Positions 6,866 through 15,806 of a stretch of DNA of 40,366 bases are shown here, piece after piece. Position numbers and translations under genes: made by a program. A model generated the notes under the pieces. That model was given only the letters and a program-made list of their open reading frames with translations, ran no database searches and was not told the origin of the DNA. Each line of letters begins with the position of its first letter. The stretch's first letter is position 1. This stretch comes from DASWKG01 sp036396755 (GTDB taxonomy: Bacteria > Actinomycetota > UBA4738 > CALAEC01): contig DASWKG010000069.1 of the NCBI GenBank assembly GCA_036396755.1, forward strand, positions 1 to 40,366, written 5' to 3'.

Positions 6866-8430
6866 ACGGAGGCTACCCGACCCCGCAGGCGGCCGAGGAG
6901 GGCCGCGCGCTCCTGCGCGCGATGTCGGCCGTGCAGCAGACGTTCCGCCTCTACCCCGACCGCCACCCCAACCGCCTGGAGGCGGTGCGCGACCTCGTCG
7001 AGCGGAGCCACCGGCTCGTCGACGCGGTGGGGGAGCCCGCGGTGATCTTCATCGCGCGGGGCAGCTTCTACCTGGGGCCCGCGCTGCTCGCCCACGAGTC
7101 GATCGCGCTCTCGACGCTCCGTCGAGCGTTCGAGAGCGCCGAGATCCAGGCGATCGAGATCTTCGCCCGCGTGACCGACGAGGACGTCGATCAGCTGTGC
7201 CAGATGCTCGTGGCCGGCCAGGAGGGTGAGGAGCTCCCGATGTTCACCGGGCTGATGCTGAACCGGGTTGTCCCGTCGCTGCCCGGAGAGGACCAGCGTC
7301 AGCGTGAGGTGAGCGAGCTCTTCCAGAGCTACGCCTCGGGCCTCGAGCTGCTGCGCCAGGCGGCGGCCCAGGTCATGACCGGGGACAAGGTCGACCTCGC
7401 CTCGACGCGGGCGATCGTGGAGCACCTCGCCGACCAGATCGCGAAGGACCCAGTCCAGGCTCTGCTGGTGACGACCGTGAAGTCCTACGACGAATACACC
7501 TACTACCACATGGTCAACGTGGCCATGCTCTCCATCGCCCTCGGGTACGCCGTCGGGCTCGAGCGCGAGCAGGTGATCCTCCTCGGCCTCGGCGGACTCC
7601 TGCACGACGTGGGCAAGATGAAGGTCTCCAAGGAGGTCCTCGACCACCCCGGCAAGCTCAGCGAGGAGCAGTGGCGGGCGATCCAGCGGCACCCGGTGGA
7701 CGGCGCGGGGCTGGTCTTCGTGACCAGCCGCGACCTCCTGCACCCGGCCGCCTCGATCGTGCTCGAGCATCATTCGGCCTACGACCTCTCCGGCTACCCG
7801 TCGCTCTCGAGGCGCCCGCACCCGTCGCTGCCGGCGCGGCTGATCTCGGTCGCGGACTGCTTCGACGCGGTTACCAGCAACCGCTCCTACCGCAAGGCGG
7901 AGGACCGCCAGCGCGCCCTCGGGATCCTCGAGGCGGGGTCGGGCAAGGGGTACGACGGGCGGCTGGTGCGGGCGTTCACTCGCCTCATGGGGGTCATCCC
8001 GATCGGGTCGCTGGTCCGGCTCTCGACCGGCGAGCTGGGGCTCGTCGTTCGGAACCACGAGACCGACCCCACGACGCCCGTGGTGCGCCTGCTGCTGGAC
8101 AAGACCGAGACGCCGCAGGAGCCCGAGGAGGTGGACCTGGCCGCGCTCGGGCCGAACGGCGAGCCGTGGCGCTCGGTGGTCGAGGTCGTCGAACCCGACG
8201 TGCTGGGCGTGGACATGGCGGCGCTCCTCCAGGAGGGGCACCTGGGCTCCGCCCAGCCGCTGCCCGAGGTCGAGGAGGGTGAGGGGCTCGTGCACGAGCC
8301 CGGGCACGGCGAGGAGCAGCCCGAGGGGTACGTCGACACGCATGCCGAAGCGGACCAGCACGGACACGACCACAACGATCTCCCGCCGGTCGACGACCAG
8401 GTCGCGCCGCCGTTCGTGGATTCGCTGTAG
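6862..8430 (+). CDS. HD-GYP domain protein (putative c-di-GMP phosphodiesterase)
   Basis: Encodes 522 residues; its ATG overlaps the upstream stop by 4 nt. Residues about 12-125 repeat the N-terminal domain of the HEAT protein. The HD-GYP domain spans about 195-390: H248-D249-V-G-K, then H303-H304 and G311-Y312-P313, then LISVADCFDAVTSNRSYRKA. HD-GYP proteins are metal-dependent phosphodiesterases that open c-di-GMP or related dinucleotides. Here the usual HHExxDGxGYP reads HHSAYDLSGYP: the histidines and GYP are kept, but the glycine after Asp is Leu. Activity is therefore likely but not certain. After the domain comes a beta-rich part (LVRLSTGELGLVV) seen in many HD-GYP proteins, then an acidic, histidine-rich tail (about 465-522). 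No receiver domain or membrane segment, so input probably comes through the N-terminal domain and the HEAT partner. Confidence 0.88.
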   Translation: MNGGYPTPQAAEEGRALLRAMSAVQQTFRLYPDRHPNRLEAVRDLVERSHRLVDAVGEPAVIFIARGSFYLGPALLAHESIALSTLRRAFESAEIQAIEIFARVTDEDVDQLCQMLVAGQEGEELPMFTGLMLNRVVPSLPGEDQRQREVSELFQSYASGLELLRQAAAQVMTGDKVDLASTRAIVEHLADQIAKDPVQALLVTTVKSYDEYTYYHMVNVAMLSIALGYAVGLEREQVILLGLGGLLHDVGKMKVSKEVLDHPGKLSEEQWRAIQRHPVDGAGLVFVTSRDLLHPAASIVLEHHSAYDLSGYPSLSRRPHPSLPARLISVADCFDAVTSNRSYRKAEDRQRALGILEAGSGKGYDGRLVRAFTRLMGVIPIGSLVRLSTGELGLVVRNHETDPTTPVVRLLLDKTETPQEPEEVDLAALGPNGEPWRSVVEVVEPDVLGVDMAALLQEGHLGSAQPLPEVEEGEGLVHEPGHGEEQPEGYVDTHAEADQHGHDHNDLPPVDDQVAPPFVDSL

Positions 8431-8433
8431 CGG

Positions 8434-9558
8434 CTAGAAGAGCCGGCCCGAGAACATCAGGCCGACGGGCGTCACGAACAGGATGCCGACGAAGATCACC
8501 AGCCGCGGCGTCTTTGCCACGATCCACTCGTCGAGCGCCATGATCGCGCGCTGCAGCGGCCGGTAGAAGAAGGCCAGCAGGAACAGCGTCACCACCGTGA
8601 CGCCGATCGTCCCCGCCAGAACCACCTGGACCCCGACGGAGCTGCCCAGCAGCATCGCGGCCACCAGCGTGTCGGCCAGCGTCGTGATGTTCGCCCCCAT
8701 GATGTAGGGGATGGCTTCTTTCCGACGGATGTAGCCTTTGCTGGCCAGCGGAACGAGCACGGTCAGGGCCACCGACACCGACAGCGTCAGCAGCGCCGCC
8801 AGGGACCCGAGCGCGAACATCGGCCACGGCTTCGTGAGCCAGTGGGCGCCCCTGCCGGCGTGGCGCTCGCCGTCGAGCGAGGGGAGCACGTAGTCGAGCA
8901 GCTTGAACGAGACGAGGATCGTCGCGAGGCCGAGGGGGAACAGAAGCGGGGCGGGGAGCAGGCCCGCGGCGAATGTGACGATCGGGCCCCAGAGCGCGTC
9001 GATCACCGAGCTGATCTGGGACGAGGCGTGCCAGTTGACCCCGGCGAACATCCCGCTCTTGAGGAGCCCGTAGCCGATCAGCATGCCGGGGATGTAGACG
9101 ACCGCAGTGAGCGACAGGGCGAGCACCCCCATCCCGATGCTGGCCCGGCGGCGGTCGGGTGTCTTCGCCCGCATCGAGTACATGAACCCCACGAGAAGGA
9201 CGATGAAGGCGGCCCCCATCCGGGAACCGGTGAGCATCGTGAAGGTCTGCGCCCGGTTGATGCCCCCGGTCGCGAACAGGGTGAGGGCGACGACGGCGAC
9301 GGGGGAGCCGGACAGGACGAGGTAGGCGCTCAGCCATCCGAGGCCGAGCGTGCTGACCATGTTGTCGACCGGGAAGGTGCCCTCCAGCCGGGGGGAGATC
9401 GACTGGCCGCCTCTCTTCATGAGCTGGATGGCCAGGATGAACAGGAAGAGCGCGGCCAGGAAGTGGGCCAGCTTCTTCAGGAGCGTCCGGGGGTCGCGCC
9501 GGCGCGCTGCCTCCGCGGGCAGCTCAGGGGTCTCCGCCAATAGCTTGGGTTCCTTCAT
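8434..9558 (-). CDS. Na/Pi-cotransporter-like membrane protein
   Basis: Encodes 374 residues from ATG 9558; a GTG two codons upstream (9564) is an alternative. After a 30-residue charged N-terminus there are about eight to nine hydrophobic helices in two related halves. The first half has SGSPVAVVALTLFATGGIN and MLTGSRMGAA; the second has IMGANITTLADTLVAAMLL. These occupy the places of the QSSSA and GANIGTT motifs of the NptA/PNaS Na+-dependent phosphate transporter family, but the first half is clearly diverged. A role in phosphate or another anion is inferred from the fold only; no PhoU domain is fused. The stop faces that of the HD-GYP gene with 3 nt between. It is divergent from leuS. TATCGT (minus strand, 9590-9595) could be its -10 box. 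Confidence 0.75.
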   Translation of the reverse strand: MKEPKLLAETPELPAEAARRRDPRTLLKKLAHFLAALFLFILAIQLMKRGGQSISPRLEGTFPVDNMVSTLGLGWLSAYLVLSGSPVAVVALTLFATGGINRAQTFTMLTGSRMGAAFIVLLVGFMYSMRAKTPDRRRASIGMGVLALSLTAVVYIPGMLIGYGLLKSGMFAGVNWHASSQISSVIDALWGPIVTFAAGLLPAPLLFPLGLATILVSFKLLDYVLPSLDGERHAGRGAHWLTKPWPMFALGSLAALLTLSVSVALTVLVPLASKGYIRRKEAIPYIMGANITTLADTLVAAMLLGSSVGVQVVLAGTIGVTVVTLFLLAFFYRPLQRAIMALDEWIVAKTPRLVIFVGILFVTPVGLMFSGRLF

Positions 9559-9646
9559 CGTCACCGGGTCCGGCCGAGTGGGTCCCGATACGATATCCGC
9601 CCCCGGAGGGCCCTGCCAAGGCGAGCCGGTCGGCGAGGTAGCGTAG

Positions 9647-9652
9647 TACCCT
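9647..9652 (+). promoter_or_regulatory. -10 box TACCCT for leuS
   Basis: TACCCT matches TANNNT and ends 10 nt before the leuS ATG, so the mRNA would begin at or next to the start codon. TAGCGT at 9639-9644 is a second candidate. No Shine-Dalgarno sequence is present, which fits a leaderless start. Confidence 0.5.
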
Positions 9653-9662
9653 GCCGGGACCG

Positions 9663-12089
9663 ATGCGAGAGTACCGGCCCGACGAGATCGAGCCCCGGTG
9701 GGTCGCCGCCTGGGAGGAGGATCGCCTCGACGAGGCGGTGGGGGACGATGACGAGCGCCCCCGCTTCTACGCGCTCGACATGTTCCCGTACCCCTCGGGC
9801 GACATCCACATGGGTCACGCCGAGGCCTTCGCGATCGGCGACGCGGTCGCGCGCTTCCAGCGGATGCAGGGGAACGACGTCCTTCATCCCATCGGGTGGG
9901 ACGCGTTCGGCCTGCCCGCCGAGAACGCCGCGATCAAGCGCGGGGTCCACCCCAAGCAGTGGACCTACGAGAACATCGAGAAGCAGGCGGCCTCATTCAA
10001 GCGCTACGGGGCGTCGTTCGACTGGTCGCGCCGGTTCAACACCTGCGACCCCGAGTACTACCGCTGGACGCAGTGGCTGTTCCTGAAGCTGTTCGAGCGG
10101 GGCCTGGCCTACCGGAAGCTCGCCGCCGCGAACTGGTGCCCGAACGACCAGACCGTCCTGGCCAACGAGCAGGTGGTGAACGGGCTCTGCGAGCGATGCG
10201 ACACGCCGGTGGTTCGCAAGGACCTCACCCAGTGGTTCTTCAAGATCACCGACTACGCCCAGGCGCTCCTCGACGACATGGCGCTGCTCGAGGGGTGGAC
10301 CGACCGCGTGCTGTCGATGCAGCGCAACTGGATCGGGCGGTCCGAGGGGTCCGAGGTCGAGTTCGAGATCGCCGAGACCGGGGACCGCGTGACGGTGTTC
10401 ACGACGCGTCCCGACACGCTGTGGGGCGTGACGTTCTTCGTGTTCGCGCCCGAGCATCCGCTGGTGACGGTGCTGGCGGAGCGGGGCGGCACCGCGGAGC
10501 CGGTGAAGACCCTGCTCGATCGTCTGCAGGCGGCCCCCACGAGCAGCCGCGAGCAGGCCGAGAGCCGGGAGGGGATCGCGCTCGGCGTCCACGCCGTGAA
10601 CCCGGTCAACGGGGAGGAGGTGCCGTGCTTCGTCGCGCCCTACGTCCTGATGGAGTACGGGACCGGCGCGGTGATGGGCGTCCCCGGCCACGACCAGCGC
10701 GACTTCGAGTTCGCCCGAGAGCACGGGCTGGAGGTCCGGGTGGTGATCCAGCCCGAGGGCGAGGCGGTCGACGGCTCGGAGATGACCGAGGCCTATCCCC
10801 ACGAGGGCGTGATGGTGCGCTCGGGCCGGTTCGACGGCACGCCGTCACCGGGGTCGATCGACCGCGTCATCGCGTGGCTCGAGGAGAAAGGCCTCGGCCG
10901 CCGGGCCATCTCGTTCCGGCTGCGCGACTGGCTGATCTCCCGCCAGCGGTACTGGGGCTGTCCGATCCCGATCATCCACTGCCCGTCGTGCGGCGAGGTG
11001 CCGGTGCCGGAGACCGACCTGCCGGTCGTGCTGCCCGAGGACGTCGACTTCTCTCCGAAGGGCGTGTCGCCGCTGGCCGCCCACTCGGCGTTCGTCGACG
11101 TGTCGTGCCCGCGGTGCGGCGCGGCGGCGAAGCGAGAGACCGACACGATGGACACCTTCGTCGACTCCTCCTGGTACTACTACCGCTACTGCTCGCCCGC
11201 CGACGACGAGCGCGCCTTCGACCCCGTCGAGGTCGAGCGATGGATGCCCGTCGACCAGTACACCGGCGGCATCGAGCACGCCATCCTGCACCTGCTCTAC
11301 TCGCGGTTCTTCACCAAGGTCCTGCACGACATGGGGCTGGTCTCGTTCCGCGAGCCGTTCCCGCGCCTCCTCAACCAGGGGATGGTCATCATGCAGGGCG
11401 CGGCGATGAGCAAGAGCAAGGGCAACATCGTCGAGCCGGGCCCGCTGATCGAGCGGTGGGGGGCCGACACGATCCGGCTCACGATGCTGTTCGCTGGGCC
11501 GGTCGACGACGACATCGACTGGGCGACCGTCTCGCCGTCGGGGGTGCACTCGTGGCTGGGGAGGGTCTGGCGCCTGGCCCAGGAGGTGACCGGCGCCTCG
11601 GGCGAGGACCCGGAGGAGCTCCGCCGGCTCACCCATCGGACGATCCGCGAGGTGACGGGCCTCTACGAGCGGTTCCGCAACAACGTCGCGGTGGCCCGCC
11701 TGATGGAGCTCACGAACGGGGTGCGGCGGACGGTCGACGCCGGAGGCTCGGGCCGACAGGCCATGGAGGCGCTCGTGCCCATGCTCGCGCCGATGGCGCC
11801 GTTCATCACCGAGGAGATCTGGCGCGAGGTCTGGGGGAACGCCGGCAGCGTGCACCGGCGGTCCTGGCCGTCGTTCGACCCCGAGCTGGCGGCCGAGGAG
11901 ACAGCCACCCTCGTCGTGCAGGTGGACGGCAGGGTCCGCGACACGATCGAGGTCGCGGCCGACGTCTCCGAGGACGACGCGGTCGCGGCGGCGAGGGCGA
12001 GCGACAAGGTGCGGCGCGCGCTCGAGGGCCGCGAGGTGGCCCGCGTGATCGCGCGGCCCCCCCGGCTGGTCAACCTGGTCAGCCGGTAG
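9663..12089 (+). CDS. leuS: Leucine--tRNA ligase
   Basis: Encodes 808 residues, normal bacterial length. It charges tRNA-Leu with leucine in the cytoplasm. Class I signatures are complete: H49-M-G-H52 (HIGH) inside FPYPSGDIHMGH, and A-M582-S-K-S (KMSKS) inside GAAMSKSKGN. The CP1 editing domain is present, with TTRPDTLWG and GTGAVMGVPGHDQRD, the latter holding the conserved Asp of post-transfer editing. Other family blocks are FVDSSWYYYRY and the CPSCG/CPRCG zinc-type cysteines. The C-terminal anticodon-binding and LeuS-specific regions follow (VQVDGRVRDTIEV). Start at ATG 9663 just after a -10 box. It ends 3 nt before the stop of the convergent O-methyltransferase gene. Confidence 0.98.
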   Translation: MREYRPDEIEPRWVAAWEEDRLDEAVGDDDERPRFYALDMFPYPSGDIHMGHAEAFAIGDAVARFQRMQGNDVLHPIGWDAFGLPAENAAIKRGVHPKQWTYENIEKQAASFKRYGASFDWSRRFNTCDPEYYRWTQWLFLKLFERGLAYRKLAAANWCPNDQTVLANEQVVNGLCERCDTPVVRKDLTQWFFKITDYAQALLDDMALLEGWTDRVLSMQRNWIGRSEGSEVEFEIAETGDRVTVFTTRPDTLWGVTFFVFAPEHPLVTVLAERGGTAEPVKTLLDRLQAAPTSSREQAESREGIALGVHAVNPVNGEEVPCFVAPYVLMEYGTGAVMGVPGHDQRDFEFAREHGLEVRVVIQPEGEAVDGSEMTEAYPHEGVMVRSGRFDGTPSPGSIDRVIAWLEEKGLGRRAISFRLRDWLISRQRYWGCPIPIIHCPSCGEVPVPETDLPVVLPEDVDFSPKGVSPLAAHSAFVDVSCPRCGAAAKRETDTMDTFVDSSWYYYRYCSPADDERAFDPVEVERWMPVDQYTGGIEHAILHLLYSRFFTKVLHDMGLVSFREPFPRLLNQGMVIMQGAAMSKSKGNIVEPGPLIERWGADTIRLTMLFAGPVDDDIDWATVSPSGVHSWLGRVWRLAQEVTGASGEDPEELRRLTHRTIREVTGLYERFRNNVAVARLMELTNGVRRTVDAGGSGRQAMEALVPMLAPMAPFITEEIWREVWGNAGSVHRRSWPSFDPELAAEETATLVVQVDGRVRDTIEVAADVSEDDAVAAARASDKVRRALEGREVARVIARPPRLVNLVSR

Positions 12090-12092
12090 CGC

Positions 12093-12737
12093 TCAGGAGA
12101 TCCGAACCGCCACCATCACGCCGTCGCGCGTGGGGACGATCGTCGAGCGGTAGCGCTCGTCGGAGGCGACCGCCGCGTTGTGCTCCTTGATGCGCTCGGT
12201 CCAGCCGGGACGGACGTCGTCGGTGACCTCGCCGGCCACCACGCGGCCCGACCAGAGCACGTTGTCGCAGAGGTAGAGGCCCCCCACGCGGATCCGCTCG
12301 CGCGCCTTCTCCCAGGCGGTGGGGTAGTCGCCCTTGTCGATGTCGCTGAACACCACGTCGAGCTCGCCGGGCACCTCGTCGATGATCTCGAGCGCGTTCC
12401 CGACGTGGGAGGTGACGCGGCCGGCGAATCCCGCCCGGCCGAGGAAGTCCATGGCCCGCTCCTGGTTGGCCGGGTCGCCCTCGGTCATGTGCACCTCGCC
12501 GCCCTCGCCGACGGCGCGCGCGAACCAGTAGGCGGAGTAGCCGTAGCCGGATCCCATCTCGAGGACGCGGCGGGCGCCGACGGCCCGGGCCAGCACCTCG
12601 AGGGTCACGCCGACCGCACGGCCCACGATCGGGAAGTCGCGCTCGCGCGCCAGCTCCTCCATCTCGTCGGCGATGGGATGGTCGCCCCCGAGCAGGTCCT
12701 TCAGGTAGGTCTCGATCTTCGGGTCCACGATGTCCAT
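12093..12737 (-). CDS. SAM-dependent O-methyltransferase, class I (CCoAOMT-like)
   Basis: Encodes 214 residues. The start at 12737 is chosen because TATGCT ends 7 nt before it; the frame stays open further upstream, but it would then run over the comEA promoter region. Rossmann motifs are clear: VLEMGSGYGYSAYWFA (SAM motif I), VHMTEGDPANQERA (ribose-binding acid loop), FSDIDKGDYP (metal and catalytic Asp region of the O-methyltransferase 3 family) and LYLCDNVLWSGRV. Members methylate catechols or other small hydroxylated molecules with Mg2+. The substrate here is unknown. Soluble and cytoplasmic. It is divergent from comEA and convergent with leuS. Confidence 0.9.
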   Translation of the reverse strand: MDIVDPKIETYLKDLLGGDHPIADEMEELARERDFPIVGRAVGVTLEVLARAVGARRVLEMGSGYGYSAYWFARAVGEGGEVHMTEGDPANQERAMDFLGRAGFAGRVTSHVGNALEIIDEVPGELDVVFSDIDKGDYPTAWEKARERIRVGGLYLCDNVLWSGRVVAGEVTDDVRPGWTERIKEHNAAVASDERYRSTIVPTRDGVMVAVRIS

Positions 12738-12744
12738 GGGCGCA

Positions 12745-12750
12745 AGCATA
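12745..12750 (-). promoter_or_regulatory. -10 box TATGCT for the O-methyltransferase
   Basis: On the minus strand TATGCT ends 7 nt before the ATG at 12737, giving a leaderless transcript. There is no ribosome binding site. Confidence 0.6.
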
Positions 12751-12791
12751 GCGACCGGATGCGCCGAAGCGTTCATGTCGGAGGGGGGTGG

Positions 12792-12797
12792 TAGGGT
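12792..12797 (+). promoter_or_regulatory. Possible -10 box TAGGGT for comEA
   Basis: TAGGGT fits TANNNT and lies 28 nt before the GTG at 12826. If it is real, the ATG at 12775 cannot be the comEA start. Confidence 0.4.
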
Positions 12798-12825
12798 CCG
12801 GCCGTCCTCCCCCGGGACGAAGGGC

Positions 12826-13443
12826 GTGGACGGAGGTATCCGCGACTGGCTGGCGGGCCTGAGCCGACGCGAGCTGGCGGCGGCTCTGTTTGTCGTGCTC
12901 CTCGCGGTCGGCGGCGCGGGGGCTTGGTACGTCCGCTCCCTCCCGAGGCCGGTCACCGTGGAGCCCGCCGGCGCCGCGAGCGGGCCGGCCTCTCCGGCCG
13001 TCGGTCCCAGCCCCGCCGCTGCCCCGGTGATCGTCCACGTGGCCGGCTGGGTGCGGCGCCCCGGCGTCTACGAGCTGCGCGTGGGCGACCGCGTTGTCGA
13101 CGCGCTGGAGGCGGCGGGGGGCGCCCGGCGAGGGGCGATGCTCGACGCGCTGAACCTCGCCGCGCTCCTCACCGACGGTCAGCAGGTGCTGGTCCCGCGG
13201 CAGGCAGACGCCGCCGCGGCCCCGGCCGGCTCGGTGCCGGGGCTCACCACCGCTCTGGTGAACATCAATACCGCCGATGCGGCGGCCCTCGAGACCCTGC
13301 CGGGGATCGGGGAGGTGCTTGCGGCCACGATCATCCAGTACCGGGACGAGCACGGGCCGTTCGGGGTGGTCGAGGAGCTGCTCGAGGTCAGCGGCATCGG
13401 GGAGGTCACCCTCGAGGAGCTCCGCGACCTCGTGACGGTCTGA
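12826..13443 (+). CDS. comEA: ComEA-type DNA-binding competence protein
   Basis: Encodes 205 residues from GTG 12826; ATG 12775 in the same frame is possible but lies upstream of the likely -10 box. One membrane helix near residues 16-36 (ELAAALFVVLLAVGGAGAWYV) anchors the protein, with the rest outside. A Pro/Ala linker leads to an SLBB domain at about 65-126 (VIVHVAGWVRRPGVYEL...). The C-terminus has paired helix-hairpin-helix motifs (VNINTADAAALETLPGIGEVLAATII..., LLEVSGIGEVTLEELRDLV). This is the standard ComEA layout: the HhH part binds double-stranded DNA and hands it to ComEC. The stop overlaps the comEC start (TGATG), so the pair is an operon. Confidence 0.93.
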   Translation: MDGGIRDWLAGLSRRELAAALFVVLLAVGGAGAWYVRSLPRPVTVEPAGAASGPASPAVGPSPAAAPVIVHVAGWVRRPGVYELRVGDRVVDALEAAGGARRGAMLDALNLAALLTDGQQVLVPRQADAAAAPAGSVPGLTTALVNINTADAAALETLPGIGEVLAATIIQYRDEHGPFGVVEELLEVSGIGEVTLEELRDLVTV

Positions 13444-15776
13444 TGTGGTGGCCCGCCGCCGCCGCCGTGTCGTTCGGAGCCGGGATCGTGATGCTCTCGT
13501 CGTCGCTGGGCCGGCCCCAGGGAGCCGGGGCCCTCGGGGCGGGCGCGGTCCTTCTCGCGGTGAGCCTCGGGCGTCGAACGAGGGCGCTGGCCCTGCTGCG
13601 CGAGCGCGGGCTCCTCCCGCCGCTCGGAGAGCGCGAGCGGATCCTCCTCGCGGCGGGATTCGCGCCACCGGCGCCTCGGCGAAGGCGCGCGAAGGTCGCC
13701 GCCCTCCTGGCGGTCTTCGTGCTGGGGGTCGGCTGGGGGGCACTCCGAACCTCCGCCTCCCCTCCTCCGTTCGATGGGCGCTGGGTGTCCTTCTCGGGAG
13801 TGGCGGCACAGGACCCGCGGGGCTTCGAGTTCGGCTGGGGGGCGGAGGCCGTCGTCTCCCTGGCGCCGGCGGGGTCGTCCCCGGCCGGGCCGTTCCGTGT
13901 CTGGCTCAGCGAGGAGGGCCCGCCGGCCCGGTTCGTCGCCGGAAGCCGCCTCGAGGGCGCGGGGCTCTTCCACCCGCTCGGGCCCTCGAGCTTCGAGCGG
14001 TTCCTCGCGTCGCGCGGTGTCGCCGGCATCGTGTCGGTCGGCCGTCTGTCGGCAGCGCCACCATCCGGCCTCCCGCTGCGGGTCGCCGCGGCGGTCCGGG
14101 AAGGGCTCGCGCGCGGCGCGTTCCGCGCGCTCCCGCGCCGCGATGCCGGGCTGGTCCTCGGCCTCCTCATCGGGCGGACCGACGCCATCGACCCCGAGCT
14201 GGCACGGGACCTCCGCGCGTCGGGCCTCGGGCACCTCGTCGCCGTGTCGGGGGCGAACGTGGCGATGATCCTCGGGCCGGTGCTCGCCGCCGCGGCGCTC
14301 CTCCGGCTCGGGCGCCGAGCCCGCCTCGTGGTCGGGCTCCTGGTCGTCGCGCTCTTCACCCTCGTGACGCGGTGGGAGCCGTCGGTGCTGCGGGCGGCGG
14401 CGATGGCCTCCCTGGCGCTCTTCGCGGTCGCGGCCGGGCGCCGGCGCGACGCCGCCGGCCTCCTCGGCGTCGCGTGCTTGGCCCTGCTGGTCGCCGACCC
14501 TCGGCTCGCCACCTCGCTGGGCTTCCGGCTGTCGGCGGCGGCCACCGCGGGCATCCTCGCGTTCGGGGGACGCGTCGCCGACCGGCTCGGGCGGCTCCCC
14601 CGGCCGGTGGCGCTCGCCGTCGGCGCGACGGTTGGGGCGCAGGCCGCCGTCACCCCGCTCCTTCTCCTCACGTTCGGCTCGGTGCCGACGGCCGCCCTCG
14701 TGGCGAACGTCCTCGCGCTCCCGGCCGTGGGGCCCGCGTTCCTGCTGGGCGCGGCGGCGGCCGGGCTCGCGCTGCTGTGGCCCCCCGCCGGGGTCGCCGT
14801 GGGCGCGGTCGCCCGCATCCCGATCGCCTACCTGGCCGCGGTGGCCGACCGCGGCGCGCGTCTTCCGGCCCCCACGCTCGTCGGCGCGTGGTGGGTCCTC
14901 CCGGTGCTCGCCGCCGCCGCCGCGGTGGTCCTTCTCCGGCGCGCCCGGCCTCGTGTCCGGCTGGGGCTCCTCGCGACCGGGACGCCGATCGTGCTGGTCG
15001 CCGCCCTGGTGGGTCCGGCGCCGGGCGGCGACGCCCTCGAGGTGGTGTTCCTCGACGTGGGGCAGGGGGACGCGGCCGTGGTGCGGACCCCGGAGGGAGG
15101 AACCGTCCTGATCGACGCCGGGCCCGACCGGGACCTCGTGGCCACCCGGCTCGCGGCGCTGGGCATCCGTCGCATCGACCTCGCGGTCGCCACCCACGCG
15201 CACGCCGACCACGTTGCCGGCTTCCCCGAGGTGCTTTCCCGGCACCCGGTCGGGCTGCTCCTCGAGCCCGGCTGCCCCGGCGACTCGCCCGCGTACCGCG
15301 ACCTGCTCGCCGCGGCCGCCTCGGAGGGCGTGCCCGTCCGTCACCCGCGCGGCGGAGAGCTCCTTCGTCTCGGCGACCTCTTCCTCGAGGTGCTCGGGCC
15401 CGACGAGTGCGCGGTGGATTCGCCGAACGACGACTCGATCGTGCTCCGCGTCACCTATCGTGGCGGCGCGGTGCTGTTCCCGGGCGACGCGGAGGTGCCC
15501 GCCCAACAGGACCTGCTCGACGACGGCGACGCCGTGTCGGCGGTCCTGCTCAAGGTCCCGCACCACGGCGGCGCCACCTCGGACCCGGCCTTCTTCGAGG
15601 CGGTGGGCGCGAGGCTCGCGGTCGTGAGCGTCGGCGAGAACGACTACGGGCATCCGGCGCCGGAGATGCTCGATGCGCTCCGGGCCGCGGGGAGCGGGGT
15701 GGTCCGCACCGATCTGAGCGGCGACATCCGGGTCCTCGTCCGCGGGACGAGCCTCGAGCTCGCCGCGGCGGCGTGA
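13443..15776 (+). CDS. comEC: ComEC/Rec2 DNA uptake channel
   Basis: Encodes 777 residues starting at the ATG that overlaps the comEA stop. The order is N-terminal membrane helices, the extracellular OB-like region (DUF4131-type, WVSFSGVAAQDPRG..., FLASRGVAGIV), then the competence membrane domain with the family signature LGHLVAVSGANVAMI and about seven further helices. The C-terminal metallo-beta-lactamase domain has LDVGQGDAAVV and H585-A-H-A-D-H590, then HHGG further on. The full set of domains predicts single-strand DNA import. Whether the cell is naturally competent cannot be told from this window; no pilus genes are here. holA follows with its own promoter. Confidence 0.95.
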   Translation: MWWPAAAAVSFGAGIVMLSSSLGRPQGAGALGAGAVLLAVSLGRRTRALALLRERGLLPPLGERERILLAAGFAPPAPRRRRAKVAALLAVFVLGVGWGALRTSASPPPFDGRWVSFSGVAAQDPRGFEFGWGAEAVVSLAPAGSSPAGPFRVWLSEEGPPARFVAGSRLEGAGLFHPLGPSSFERFLASRGVAGIVSVGRLSAAPPSGLPLRVAAAVREGLARGAFRALPRRDAGLVLGLLIGRTDAIDPELARDLRASGLGHLVAVSGANVAMILGPVLAAAALLRLGRRARLVVGLLVVALFTLVTRWEPSVLRAAAMASLALFAVAAGRRRDAAGLLGVACLALLVADPRLATSLGFRLSAAATAGILAFGGRVADRLGRLPRPVALAVGATVGAQAAVTPLLLLTFGSVPTAALVANVLALPAVGPAFLLGAAAAGLALLWPPAGVAVGAVARIPIAYLAAVADRGARLPAPTLVGAWWVLPVLAAAAAVVLLRRARPRVRLGLLATGTPIVLVAALVGPAPGGDALEVVFLDVGQGDAAVVRTPEGGTVLIDAGPDRDLVATRLAALGIRRIDLAVATHAHADHVAGFPEVLSRHPVGLLLEPGCPGDSPAYRDLLAAAASEGVPVRHPRGGELLRLGDLFLEVLGPDECAVDSPNDDSIVLRVTYRGGAVLFPGDAEVPAQQDLLDDGDAVSAVLLKVPHHGGATSDPAFFEAVGARLAVVSVGENDYGHPAPEMLDALRAAGSGVVRTDLSGDIRVLVRGTSLELAAAA

Positions 15777-15806
15777 GCCGGGCGGGTCACCGTCGGCGGG
15801 CGGCCG

